From assembly GCF_019048865.1 (NCBI RefSeq), contig NZ_CP077604.1:3286001-3350000 (forward strand): DNA of 64,000 bases, in the 5' to 3' direction. This DNA is from Aquihabitans sp. G128 (GTDB lineage: Bacteria > Actinomycetota > Acidimicrobiia > Acidimicrobiales > Iamiaceae). Below are positions 1 through 12,301 of the stretch, one piece after another. How positions within the stretch are numbered: position 1 is the stretch's first letter; each line of letters begins with the position of its first letter. The position numbers and the translations under genes were made by a program. The notes under the pieces are model-generated. The model was given only the letters and a program-made list of their open reading frames with translations, had not been told where the DNA came from and did no database searches.

Positions 1-513
1 GCGCCAGTCGAGGGCGGTGCCGCGCAGCGAGTCGTGGTGCTGGCGGGCGCAGGCCGGTCCCCCGGTGCCGATCCGGGCGACGTGGATCTCGTCGACGGTG
101 TCGAGCTGGTCGGCGGCGAAGCGAGCCAGGACGCAGGTGAGCCCGGGAGCGAACGTGGCCCCGATGGCCAGCGGCACGCCCCGGGCATCGGCCTCGGGAC
201 CGAGGTCGAGCAGGGCCGAGACGTCATCGATGGCGTCGGAGGTGGTGACGACCGGCGTGCCCCGGCCCACCAGGGCGCGGGCCAGGTCGACCTGGGTGCC
301 GGCCGGCGTGGCGATGACCACGACGTCGGCCTCGGGGACCGACGGGTACGGGCCCAGCTCCGGCCGGGCCTTGGCGCCGAGCGCCGAGGCGACCTCGGTG
401 ACCCGGGGGCTGCGCTCGTCGCGCAGCACGACCTCGGTGACGGCGTCGGTGGAGGCGAGCTGGCGGGCGGCTCGGGTGCCGACGGCGCCCAGGCCCACGA
501 CCGCGACGCGCAT
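1..513 (-). CDS. NAD(P)-binding dehydrogenase-like protein, 3' end beyond window
   Basis: The first 171 codons are present; the rest lies beyond the left edge. The N-terminus is a Rossmann nucleotide-binding fold: VVGLGAVGTRAARQLA at residues 5-20 carries the GxGxxG dinucleotide loop, followed by an acidic/basic strand end (VVLRDER) and the later VVVIATPAG strand typical of saccharopine-dehydrogenase-like and homoserine-dehydrogenase-like proteins. The substrate cannot be deduced because the C-terminal domain is missing. Its ATG overlaps the TGA of the small upstream gene (TGATG), so the two are probably translated together. Oxidoreductase family assignment is fairly sure; a more exact name would be a guess. 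Confidence 0.7.
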   Translation of the reverse strand, partial: MRVAVVGLGAVGTRAARQLASTDAVTEVVLRDERSPRVTEVASALGAKARPELGPYPSVPEADVVVIATPAGTQVDLARALVGRGTPVVTTSDAIDDVSALLDLGPEADARGVPLAIGATFAPGLTCVLARFAADQLDTVDEIHVARIGTGGPACARQHHDSLRGTALDWR

Positions 514-650
514 CAGCGCAGCTCGTCGGGCGAGAGCTCTCGCCAGCCGCCCCGCTGGGGAGGCGTGCCGCCGCTGCCCCGGAGGCGCAGCACGGCGGCG
601 ATCCCACCGGCGACCCCCACCGCGACCAGCGCTCGTCGGATCAACGTCAC
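513..650 (-). CDS. Small 45-aa membrane-anchored protein between tRNA-Ile and the dehydrogenase gene
   Basis: A GTG-started 45-codon frame (VTLIRRALVAVGVAGGIAAV...) begins 42 bp from the 3' end of tRNA-Ile and its TGA overlaps the ATG of the following gene. It has one N-terminal hydrophobic helix (about residues 6-20) and a short polar tail ending GGWRELSPDELR. Actinobacteria commonly carry a tiny single-helix protein with a Trp-containing acidic tail (the DLW-39 type) next to the tRNA-Ile beside gyrA, so position and shape agree, but the DLW signature itself is not present. Function unknown. Support comes from the overlapping start/stop, the size and the synteny. Confidence 0.5.
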   Translation of the reverse strand: MTLIRRALVAVGVAGGIAAVLRLRGSGGTPPQRGGWRELSPDELR

Positions 651-691
651 GGCTGGGCTCCTGCGGAGGCTCGGGGACCGGGGGGCTTTCG

Positions 692-765
<74 letters not shown>

Positions 766-842
766 GAGCGGGTGCCGATGGTAGGAGATCGGGCACCGGT
801 GATGCGAACCGCAAAGGCGCCACGCCGTGGCAGCCGTGGCGC

Positions 843-1601
843 TCAGCGCCGTGGCGTGACGTCTTCCTCGATGACCACCAGGCGGATGCCGCCGGTCATC
901 TCGCTGATGACGTTGATCAGGGCTGCGGTGAGCACGGTGACCACGGTCCCGGCCAGCACCCCGACGGCACCGATGGCGGCGCAGGCCCGGAACATCTGGT
1001 CCCCGTAGAACCGGTAGTTCTCGAGGCCGACGTCGGCCAGGAACTTCTGGAGGTTCTCGATCTGGCCGCTGGAGTACGCCAGGCCCCAGACGAGGGCGAT
1101 GACGCCGAGCACCGCGAGGTACAGGCAGGTGTAGAGCACGAGGGCCAGCTTCAGCACCGACCACAGCTCGACGCGGCGGACCACCCGCTTGACGCGGCGG
1201 CCACGGCGCACCGCGCCCTGGGAGCGGGCCGGCGCCGCAGCAGGGGCAGCGGGCGGCGCATCGACCATCGGCGCCGGAGGCGCCAGGACAGGTGAGGCGG
1301 TGACCGCGGTGTCGTCGTGGGAGCTTCGCTCGGCGGGTGCCGGGGCGGGCGTGGCTCGGGTGCCACGGCGGGCGGCAGCACCGCCGTTGGCCGACTTGGC
1401 CGCCGCCTTGGCGCCGGCCCGGTTGCCGCTCTTGGCGCCGATCTTGGCCGAGCCCGGGCGCTTGCCGACCGAGTCCGGGCGGGGCGTGCGCTTGGGACCG
1501 GCGCCGCCGCGGGCAGCCGTCGGCGGCCGCTCCGGCGCAGCCGACGGGGCAGCACCGGGGGGCGCTTGGGGTCCGGCCTCGCCGGGACGGTCAACAGACA
1601 C
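843..1601 (-). CDS. DUF3566 transmembrane protein
   Basis: A 252-residue protein with a long disordered Ala/Pro/Arg/Lys-rich N-terminal half (residues 1-130) and a C-terminal DUF3566 module: a basic stretch (RRGRRVKRVVRRVELWS), a first membrane helix (VLYTCLYLAVLGVIALVWGLA), a loop containing the SSGQIENLQKFL region, and a second helix ending in the conserved INVISEMTGGIRLVVIEED tail. This family sits next to gyrA in most actinobacteria (the mycobacterial Rv0007 position) and is cytoplasmic-membrane located; its job is unknown. The GTG at 1601 was chosen because the frame upstream has low-complexity sequence antisense to nothing conserved. A TACACT hexamer lies 7 nt ahead of it with no ribosome-binding site, so the message could be leaderless. 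Confidence 0.85.
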   Translation of the reverse strand: MSVDRPGEAGPQAPPGAAPSAAPERPPTAARGGAGPKRTPRPDSVGKRPGSAKIGAKSGNRAGAKAAAKSANGGAAARRGTRATPAPAPAERSSHDDTAVTASPVLAPPAPMVDAPPAAPAAAPARSQGAVRRGRRVKRVVRRVELWSVLKLALVLYTCLYLAVLGVIALVWGLAYSSGQIENLQKFLADVGLENYRFYGDQMFRACAAIGAVGVLAGTVVTVLTAALINVISEMTGGIRLVVIEEDVTPRR

Positions 1602-1639
1602 GCGTGAGAGTGTACGGGATCGGGCGTGACGGCCTGCCG

Positions 1640-2017
1640 TCAGCCGCCACGCGCCGCCGTCGGCCGACCACCGGCCGGACCGTCGTCGGGCTCCCAACGG
1701 GCGCGAGCGCTCGCCCGGGCGCCTCGACGCTCGACCGCCACCACCACGTCGTCGCCCTCCTCGCGGTAGCGCACGAGCCGCGCCTGGTTGGCCGCAGCCA
1801 CCTCCGTCGCGGCGGCCCGGCCGCCGGCCGCGCCGGCGAGCGCGGCCGCATCGGCGGCCGCCTGGGCCGCCGCCCGGCGCGAGGCGCCGGCCGCCAGGTG
1901 GACCAGGCCGAGGCCGAGCACCCCGGCGAGCAGCAGCGCCACCGCCACCAGCGGGACCACCTGGCCGCCCTGGCCGCGGCCCCGGGCCCGGGCGGGCCAG
2001 CCTCCTCGATCGACCAC
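1640..2017 (-). CDS. TadE/Rv3654c-like single-helix pseudopilin-type protein
   Basis: 125 residues. After a short basic, Gly-rich leader (residues 1-17, with GQGGQ just before the membrane) comes a strongly hydrophobic helix VVPLVAVALLLAGVLGLGLV and then an Ala-rich amphipathic segment with the ASRRAAAQAAADAAALAGA pattern that is typical of TadE/TadG-like N-terminal domains and of the Rv3654c family found with Tad pilus/secretion clusters. No other tad genes are nearby, so a role in pili is unproven. GTG at 2017 is preceded about 8 nt upstream by GGGGAAGG, a good ribosome-binding site; it lies 103 bp downstream of gyrA on the same strand. Confidence 0.6.
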   Translation of the reverse strand: MVDRGGWPARARGRGQGGQVVPLVAVALLLAGVLGLGLVHLAAGASRRAAAQAAADAAALAGAAGGRAAATEVAAANQARLVRYREEGDDVVVAVERRGARASARARWEPDDGPAGGRPTAARGG

Positions 2018-2120
2018 CGTGCACCACCTTCCCCCGCCGGGCCCGAAGGGCGGGTCGGCGGCTGCGAAACCGTCGGAGCAGGGGAAGGTGGGACCAGCGC
2101 GAGCCGGCGAGGGGGTGGGG

Positions 2121-4643
<2,523 letters not shown>

Positions 4644-4705
4644 GGGTGCGTGGTGTCCTCGGGGTCGTCAGGGTCGGTGGTGCGCGGGCGAACTGGGCGG
4701 GAGCC

Positions 4706-6724
<2,019 letters not shown>

Positions 6725-6850
6725 TCACGATGGGTCCCAGGGTACCACGCCAACGGGTGGTTTCCGGCCATCCTCGGACGCATCGGCGAGGGCGGAGAAC
6801 GAGGCCCCACAACGGTTTGCGGCCGCCACCCGCACCGCCCGGACGAGGGG

Positions 6851-7177
6851 TCAGCGGCGGGTGACGCGGATGCCCACGGAGGTGACCTGATCGGCCCCCA
6901 CCAGGGTGGCCAAGCGGGCCACGATCTCGGCCTCGGACCACTTGAGGTGGCTGGCCCAGCCGGGCCCGTCGACGCCGATCTTGAGGTGCCCGTGCTCGAT
7001 GCCGAGCGGCTTCGCGTGCGGCGCCACCTCGGCGCCGACGACCTCCTCCCAGCGCTCGTGGATCAGCACGATGGCGTCGACGGTGGGCCCGCCGAGGCTG
7101 GCCATCACCGCATCGAGCCCGGCGGCGAGCGTGGTGGGCTCGGGCCCGTCACGACCGGGGAGCGGGGACCAGGGCAC
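6851..7177 (-). CDS. dciA: DciA/DUF721 family replicative-helicase loader
   Basis: 108 residues, single DUF721 domain. Members called DciA bind the DnaB helicase and help load it at the origin in bacteria that lack DnaC or DnaI; no DnaC/DnaI gene is seen here, which fits. Recognisable features are the conserved WEEVVGAEVAPHAKPLGIEHGHLKIGVDG stretch read in parts (Trp-Glu-x-Val-Val-Gly, then a beta strand with GHLKIGV) and WASHLKW. The family position directly downstream of recF (19 bp gap, same strand) and upstream of gyrB is the same as in Mycobacterium (Rv0004). GTG start; the family is known to be short, so the size is normal. Confidence 0.85.
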   Translation of the reverse strand: MPWSPLPGRDGPEPTTLAAGLDAVMASLGGPTVDAIVLIHERWEEVVGAEVAPHAKPLGIEHGHLKIGVDGPGWASHLKWSEAEIVARLATLVGADQVTSVGIRVTRR

Positions 7178-7196
7178 CGACGCAGTCTCGCGCCGC

Positions 7197-8276
7197 TCAG
7201 CCCTCGGTGACGACGCCCTCGCGGACGCGGAGCACCGTGCCGGGCACCGCGCCCTCGGGCAGGGCGCTGGCGGTGCTCAACACCGTCTGGCCCTCTGGCA
7301 GCGAGTCGAGCAGGGCGGCGCTGCGCTCGGGGTCGAGCTCGGAGAACACGTCGTCGAGCAGGAGCACCGGCGGCGTGTCGGTGCGCCGGGTGACCACCTC
7401 GTGGGCCGCCAGCCGCAGCGCGAGGGCCAACGAGCGCTGCTCCCCCTGCGACGCGTGGGTCCGGGCCGGGAGCCCGCTCAGCACCAGCTCCAGCTCGTCG
7501 CGGTGCGGCCCGACCGTCGACACCCCTCGGCGCAGGTCGTCCTTGCGCGCCGCGAGCAGGGCGGCGGCCAGGCCATCGGCCAGCCACGGCGGCTGGTAGA
7601 TCGCCCGCACCTCGGCGGACGTGCGGGCCACCCGGTCGTAGGCGGTCCCGAGGATCGGCTCGAGGTCCACCACCAGCTCCTGGCGGGCCCGCGCGAGGGC
7701 CTCGCCGGCGGTGGTCAGCTTGGCGTCGAAGACGTCGAGGGTGAGCTCGACCTCGGCGTTGAGCCGACCGCCCGACTGCTTGAGCAGGGCGCCGCGCTGG
7801 CGCAGGATCCGGTCGAGGTCGCTCCGCAGCTGGTCGTGCTTCGGGTGCAGCGCCACGAGGGTCTCGTCGAGGTAGCCCCGACGGTCGCCGGGGCTGCCCT
7901 TCACCAGGGTGAGGTCGTCGGGCGAGAACGCCGTGACCCGCAGCGCCCCGAGCAGGTCTCGTGCTCGGCGCAGGGGCTGCCGGTTGAGCTGGGCCCGGTT
8001 GCGCCCGTTGGCCGAGATCTCGGCCTCCAGCAGGAGCTGGCGGCCCTCCCGCTCCCCTTCGGCCCGCACGATCGCCCGGTCGGCACCGGCCCGGATCAGC
8101 GCGTCGTTCGGGGCGCCGCGGAACGAGCCCAGCGTGGCGAGGTAGCCGACGGCCTCGAGCAGGTTGGTCTTGCCCTGGCCGTTGGGGCCGACCACGGCGG
8201 TCAGCCCGGGGGCGAAGGTGACGTCGGCCTCGTGGTAGCCCCGGAAGTCGGTCAGCCAGAGCCGGCGGAGGTGCAC
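7197..8276 (-). CDS. recF: DNA replication and repair protein RecF
   Basis: 359 residues. RecF is an SMC-like ATPase that works with RecO and RecR to load RecA at gapped DNA. The Walker A loop GPNGQGKTN is at residues 30-38, after the N-terminal strand LRRLWLTDFRGY that is diagnostic of RecF. The ABC-type signature SQGEQRSLALALRLA and the Walker B strand PPVLLLDDVFSELD are both present in the C-terminal third. GTG start at 8276, 37 bp downstream of dnaN, part of the dnaA-dnaN-recF-dciA-gyrB-gyrA block. Confidence 0.97.
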   Translation of the reverse strand: MHLRRLWLTDFRGYHEADVTFAPGLTAVVGPNGQGKTNLLEAVGYLATLGSFRGAPNDALIRAGADRAIVRAEGEREGRQLLLEAEISANGRNRAQLNRQPLRRARDLLGALRVTAFSPDDLTLVKGSPGDRRGYLDETLVALHPKHDQLRSDLDRILRQRGALLKQSGGRLNAEVELTLDVFDAKLTTAGEALARARQELVVDLEPILGTAYDRVARTSAEVRAIYQPPWLADGLAAALLAARKDDLRRGVSTVGPHRDELELVLSGLPARTHASQGEQRSLALALRLAAHEVVTRRTDTPPVLLLDDVFSELDPERSAALLDSLPEGQTVLSTASALPEGAVPGTVLRVREGVVTEG

Positions 8277-8313
8277 GGGTGCGGGAGCGGCGAGCCGGCG
8301 CGGCGGAGGCCGC

Positions 8314-9411
8314 TCAGCTCACCCGCACGGGCATGAGCAGGTACAGGAACTCCTGCGCGCCCGCCGAGCGGATGACCGCCGGCTTCTGGGCGTCGACGGT
8401 GTCGAGGGTGATCTCGTCGCCGGGCGTCACCTCGACGCCGCTGAGGAGGTAGTCCGGGTTGAACGCCACGGTGAGGTCCTCCCCTGCGTACGCGGCGTCC
8501 AGTTGCTCGTGGGCCTGGCCCACGTCCTGGGTGATCGCCACCAGCTCCAGCCCGTCGGGGCTCATGGCCAGCCGGACCGGCGTGTTGGGCTCGCGGGCCA
8601 TCAGCTTCACGCGGCGGACCGCCTCGACCAGCGCCTCGCGCCCCACGGTGAGCCGGTTCGGGTGGCTGGCCGGGATGAGGCCCCGGTAGTTCGGGAACTC
8701 GCCTTCGATCAGGCGGGTGGTGAGCCGCACGCCGCCGACCTCGAAGGTGGCCTCGCGCTCGCCGAGCCGGAGGGTGATCTCCTCGGCGGAGCCCAGGAGG
8801 CGCTCCAGCTCGCGCAGGGCCCGGCTGGGCACCAGCACGCTCTGGCCCTCGCTCAGCACCGAGGCGCCGGGCAGGTCCCGCACGGCGAGCCGGTAGGAGT
8901 CGGTGGCCACGAGGCGGAGGCCGCCGGCCTCGGCGGCCATGAGCACGCCGGTGAGGATCGGGCGGGCGTCGTCGGCGCTGGCGGCCGGCACGACCTGGTG
9001 CAGGGCGGCGGCGAAGTCCTTGGCAGCCAGCGTCACGGCGTCCTCGGCGGGCATGCCCAGGCGGGGGAACTCGTCCGCCGGCAGGAGGCGCAGCGACGAC
9101 TCGAAGCGACCGGCGGTGATGCTGGCCTCGTCGCCTTCGACCGCCACCTCGACCCGAGGGTCGCCCAGCGAGCGCACCAGGTCCGAGGCGATCTTCGACG
9201 GGAGCACGGCGATGCCGTCCCGCTCACCGGCGACCTCAAGCTCGACCTCGATGGTCAGCTCCAGGTCGCTGCCGGTGAGCTTCAGGCGGTTGCCGGTGAG
9301 CTCGGCTCGGACGCCGGCCAGGACGGGCAGGGCGCCGCCCCGGTTGGCCACCGCACGGCCGGCGGCGCCGAGGGCTTCGACGAGGCTGTCACGCTCGCAG
9401 CGGAACTTCAC
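8314..9411 (-). CDS. dnaN: DNA polymerase III sliding clamp (beta subunit)
   Basis: 365 residues, almost identical in length to the E. coli clamp. It forms a head-to-tail dimer ring that tethers the replicase to DNA. The N-terminal strand VKFRCERDSLVEAL and the C-terminal hydrophobic pocket region ending YLLMPVRVS (compare MPMRL at the end of the E. coli protein) frame three repeated clamp domains. The frame is open 162 nt further upstream, but that extension runs into the origin region and has no family similarity, so GTG 9411 (VKFRCERD) is taken as the start; a GGAGAAAG sequence lies upstream at a rather long spacing. Confidence 0.96.
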   Translation of the reverse strand: MKFRCERDSLVEALGAAGRAVANRGGALPVLAGVRAELTGNRLKLTGSDLELTIEVELEVAGERDGIAVLPSKIASDLVRSLGDPRVEVAVEGDEASITAGRFESSLRLLPADEFPRLGMPAEDAVTLAAKDFAAALHQVVPAASADDARPILTGVLMAAEAGGLRLVATDSYRLAVRDLPGASVLSEGQSVLVPSRALRELERLLGSAEEITLRLGEREATFEVGGVRLTTRLIEGEFPNYRGLIPASHPNRLTVGREALVEAVRRVKLMAREPNTPVRLAMSPDGLELVAITQDVGQAHEQLDAAYAGEDLTVAFNPDYLLSGVEVTPGDEITLDTVDAQKPAVIRSAGAQEFLYLLMPVRVS

Positions 9412-9750
9412 GGCTGGCGCTCGCTTTCTCCGGTGAGGATGCTTGGAAGAGGTGGGTGGAGGTAGTAGGGCCTGTGGATTGTGGACAAGCCACCATCGCG
9501 GCAGGTCAGGAGGGTCGGGCGGTACCCACCGTTCGTCCCCAGCGTCCCACAGGTCGCGGGGCCCGCGGCGCATGGCCTGCGGACGACGGGTCCGTCATCC
9601 CCCGGCCGACCCCCGTTCATCCCCCGGTCGGCGCGGGGGTTTCCACAGGGTCGTCCCCGGTGCGATGGGCCGCTATGCCCAGGTGCCTGTGGATGACGGT
9701 GGAAAAGTCGTGTGACGGCGGGCACCACGATCTGGTCGCTTCGCCGCACC
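9412..9750. other. dnaA-dnaN intergenic region, candidate origin of replication (oriC)
   Basis: 339 bp without a gene between dnaA and dnaN, the usual place for an actinobacterial oriC. DnaA-box-like sequences: TGTGGATTG at 9472-9480 directly followed by the perfect TGTGGACAA at 9480-9488 (reverse of TTGTCCACA); GTTTCCACA at 9640-9648; TGTGGATGA at 9688-9696 (one mismatch from TTATCCACA in reverse). Box number is lower than in well-studied actinobacterial origins, and no clear AT-rich unwinding stretch is visible, so the functional origin may also use the boxes upstream of dnaA. It must also hold the dnaN promoter. Confidence 0.6.
9480..9488 (-). promoter_or_regulatory. Consensus DnaA box
   Basis: TGTGGACAA on the plus strand, the exact complement of the actinobacterial DnaA box TTGTCCACA. 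It abuts a second, weaker box (TGTGGATTG, 9472-9480), so two DnaA molecules could bind side by side at the dnaN-proximal end of the candidate origin. Confidence 0.65.
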
Positions 9751-11125
9751 TCAGCCGCCCTTGCGGATGTGCTGGATGAGCTCGGTGACCTGGTCGTAGA
9801 CCTGGCGGCGCTCCTTCATGAGGGCCTTGATCTTCTCGACCGCGTGGATGACGGTCGTGTGGTCCCGGCCGCCGAACTCACGGGCGATGGCCGGGTACGA
9901 GAGGTCGGTGAGCTCGCGGAACACGTACATGGCGATCTGGCGGGCGGTCACCAGCGGTCGGCGGCGGCTCTTGCCCTGCAGGTCCTCGATGCTGAAGTCG
10001 AACAGCTCGGAGGTGGCCTGCAGGATGAGCGCCGGCGTGATGGGGCGGGGCTGGCGATCACCGAGGATGTCGTGGAGGTGCTTCTCGGCCTCCGGGAGCG
10101 TCAACGGCTCCTTGGTGAGCTTGGCCAGCGCCGAGACCCGGTTGAGGGCGCCCTCCAGCTCACGGATGTTGTCGGTGATGTTGGTGGCGATGAACTCGAG
10201 CACGTCGTCGGGGATCGGGACCGGCTCGACCTCGGCCTTCTTGCGGAGGATGGCGAGGCGGGTCTCGAGGTCCGGTGGCTGGATGTCGGTGATCAGCCCC
10301 ATCTTGAACCGGCTGCGGAGGCGGTTCTCCAGGGTGGAGATCGCGTCCGGGGGGGCGATCGGAGCTGAGCACCAGCTGGCGGCGACCCTCGTGGAGGGCG
10401 TTGAACGTGTGGAAGAACTCCTCCTGGGTCTCCTTCCGGTTCTCGAGGAACTGGATGTCGTCGACCAGGAGGACGTCGACCTCGCGGTACCGGCGCTTGA
10501 ACTCCGCCGACGTGTTGAGGCGGATGCTCTCGATGAACTGGTTCAGGAAGGTCTCGCTGGTCACGTAGCGGACCACGTAGTCGGGGTAGTTCTCCTCGAC
10601 GTAGTGCTTGATGGCCTGGAGGAGGTGGGTCTTGCCCAGGCCGGCGTCGCCGTAGATGAACAGCGGGTTGTAGGACCGGCCAGGGGTCTCCGCCACGGCG
10701 AGGGCGGCGGCGTGGGCGAACCGGCTCGACGGGCCGGTGACGAAGTCGTCGAAGGTGAGCGTGCGGGGGTCGGCCGGGTTGATGCCGTTGCGCTCCGCCG
10801 GCGCCTGGGCCACTGGCGTGGGGGCGACGCCGAGCAGGTCGTCCAGCGGGTCGAGCGGCTGGCTCACCTCGGCGGCGTCCGGGCGGACCGACAGGTCGAT
10901 GGCGAGCGCCTCGCCGCTCAGGTCGCGCACGATGTCCTCGACGAGCGACAGGTAGCGCGTCTCGAGCCGATCCTTGACCACGCCGTTGGGGACGGCGAGG
11001 CGGAGGGTGGCCCCGTCGCGCTCGAGGGCGGTGATGTCCTGGAACGTCGACCGCCAGACGGCATCGGAGACCTGCGTCTGCAACGAGGCTTGGCACGTCG
11101 TCCACAGGTCTTGTGCGTCTGCCAA
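9751..11125 (-). CDS. dnaA: Chromosomal replication initiator DnaA, reading frame broken by one extra base
   Basis: Once one base is removed the gene encodes about 457 residues: N-terminal domain I ([18 protein letters not shown]), a linker, the AAA+ ATPase with Walker [10 protein letters not shown] (residues 159-167) and Walker [14 protein letters not shown], and the C-terminal DNA-binding domain with the DnaA signature [12 protein letters not shown]. The frame is lost at a run of seven G (10349-10355): with six, the protein continues SSDRPPDAIST, exactly as in other DnaA proteins; with seven it runs into nonsense. Because dnaA is essential, a sequencing error is the most likely cause. TTG 11125 is preferred to the open-frame TTG 11188: it has GAGGGAAG 8 nt ahead and matches the family N-terminus. 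Confidence 0.9.
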
Positions 11126-11537
11126 CTGCGGGTCTTCCCTCTTGCTGCGGCGCTCCACAGCCGGGTCCACACGCTGTGGAAAACGCAAGGTCGTGCCGCT
11201 GGACCGGATCGGCCACGGGTTCGCTCGTGCTCTCCAGCCGGCCGAGCGGGGCGACCCGGATCGGAGCGGCAGGGGTCGGACCGTAGCACCGGTCCGTGGG
11301 CCGCGCGCAAGGGCCTGGGACCGATGGCGCGAAGTCCCAGGTCACCTCCCCGAGCGGCCGAGACCGAGGCCTGGCCGAGAGCGGGCACCGGCGCGATTGC
11401 TCGGCGCGGTCGTGGGGGCGTAGCGTTGTCGGACGCCTGTAACAGGCGCGCCGCGCGTCCGTGGCGCCCTGAGTTGCCCGTGCCGGCGCCGGCACCCGCC
11501 GGACCACTCCTGGTCCGGCCCTCGAGGAGGAACACCA
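11126..11537. promoter_or_regulatory. Divergent dnaA/rpmH promoter region with DnaA-box-like repeats
   Basis: 412 bp between the divergently transcribed dnaA and rpmH. It must hold both promoters. Close to the dnaA start is a perfect inverted repeat TCCACA-CGC-TGTGGA (11166-11180) made of two facing DnaA-box cores; the right half reads TGTGGAAAA (11175-11183), one mismatch from a reverse DnaA box. A further CTCCACA core is at 11153-11159 and TCGTCCACA (11098-11106) lies just inside dnaA. This arrangement suits DnaA autoregulation and may belong to a two-part origin together with 9412-9750. Nothing coding is seen in the rest of the gap. Confidence 0.55.
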
Positions 11538-11672
11538 GTGAAGCGCACCTTCCAGCCCAACGTCCGCAAGCGGGCCAAGAACCACGGCTTCCGCCACCGG
11601 ATGTCCACCCGCGCCGGCCGCGCCATCCTGCGCAGCCGTCGGGCCAAGGGCCGGGCCAAGCTGTCGGCCTGA
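11538..11672 (+). CDS. rpmH: 50S ribosomal protein L34
   Basis: 44 residues, the standard length, starting [19 protein letters not shown] and ending [10 protein letters not shown], which matches L34 over its whole length. It is a small basic protein of the large ribosomal subunit. GTG start with a strong GAGGAGGAA ribosome-binding site 6 nt upstream. It opens the rpmH-rnpA-yidD-yidC-jag-rsmG operon; its stop codon overlaps the putative rnpA start. Confidence 0.97.
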   Translation: MKRTFQPNVRKRAKNHGFRHRMSTRAGRAILRSRRAKGRAKLSA

Positions 11673-12032
11673 TCGCCCCCATCCGCGATCGCCGCACCTT
11701 CGCGGCGCTGCGGACCGAGGGCACCCGGGTCCGTCGGGGCCCGTTGTCGCTGGTCTTCCTCGACGACGATCCCGCCGGCACCCCTCGGGTGGCCTATGCG
11801 ATCACCAAGCGGGTCGGGGGCGCCGTCGTGCGCAACCGGCTCCGTCGGCGGTTGCGGGCCATCTGCGCCGACCTCGCCCGTCCTGGGCCGGTCGCGCTGC
11901 CCCCCCGGTGCGCTCCTGATCTCCGCCGGGCCCGAAGCGTCCCGGCGCACCCCTGTTGAACTGAGGAACGACGTGGTCCGACTCCTCGAAGCGCTCGACG
12001 CCCGCCGGCACCCGGATCGGGACGCGCCGTGA
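11669..12032 (+). CDS. rnpA: Ribonuclease P protein component, frame broken by one extra base
   Basis: RnpA binds the catalytic RNase P RNA that trims tRNA 5' ends. The protein shows the N-terminal [22 protein letters not shown] and the hallmark basic RNR-type helix [19 protein letters not shown]. The frame changes in a run of seven C (11900-11906): with six, it continues [16 protein letters not shown] and reads on to the TGA at 12030-12032, giving about 120 residues, the family size. The start is uncertain: no ATG, GTG or TTG lies at the expected place, and the first codon in frame there is CTG 11669, overlapping the rpmH stop. Coupled translation from rpmH is likely. The stop overlaps the yidD GTG. 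Confidence 0.85.
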
Positions 12033-12274
12033 GCGGCGCGGCGCGCGCCCTGCAGGCCCCGATCCGCCTCTACCAGGCGCTCCGGGCCGGTCGGCCCTCC
12101 CCTTGTCGCTTCGAGCCGTCGTGCTCCGCCTACGCCATGGAGGCCCTCGAGGTCCACGGTGCCGGTCGGGGCGGTTGGCTCTCGCTCCGCCGCATCAGCC
12201 GGTGCCACCCCTGGGGTGGCCACGGCTGGGACCCGGTCCCCCTCCCCCCGCAGCACGGCCGACGCCGGCGCTGA
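12029..12274 (+). CDS. yidD: Membrane protein insertion efficiency factor YidD
   Basis: 81 residues. YidD is a small peripheral membrane protein that assists YidC-dependent insertion of membrane proteins. The sequence carries the family core: IRLYQ, then [15 protein letters not shown] (the conserved Cys-x-x-x-Pro-Ser-Cys-Ser-x-Tyr block), [27 protein letters not shown] start overlaps the rnpA stop (GTGA), 27 bp ahead of yidC, exactly the conserved order rnpA-yidD-yidC. Confidence 0.95.
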   Translation: MSGAARALQAPIRLYQALRAGRPSPCRFEPSCSAYAMEALEVHGAGRGGWLSLRRISRCHPWGGHGWDPVPLPPQHGRRRR

Positions 12275-12301
12275 CCACCACCACGAACGGACGGCCGCCT
12301 G

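Noticed and set aside
10340..10360. Programmed frameshift in dnaA.
   Set aside because: No such mechanism is known for dnaA; a minus-one slip in a seven-G run is far more easily an error, and rnpA and the kinase show the same pattern.
10160..11188. A 342-residue DnaA fragment and a separate 183-residue DnaA C-terminal fragment as two genes.
   Set aside because: Both are parts of one DnaA separated by one extra G in a seven-G run; the joined sequence is normal.
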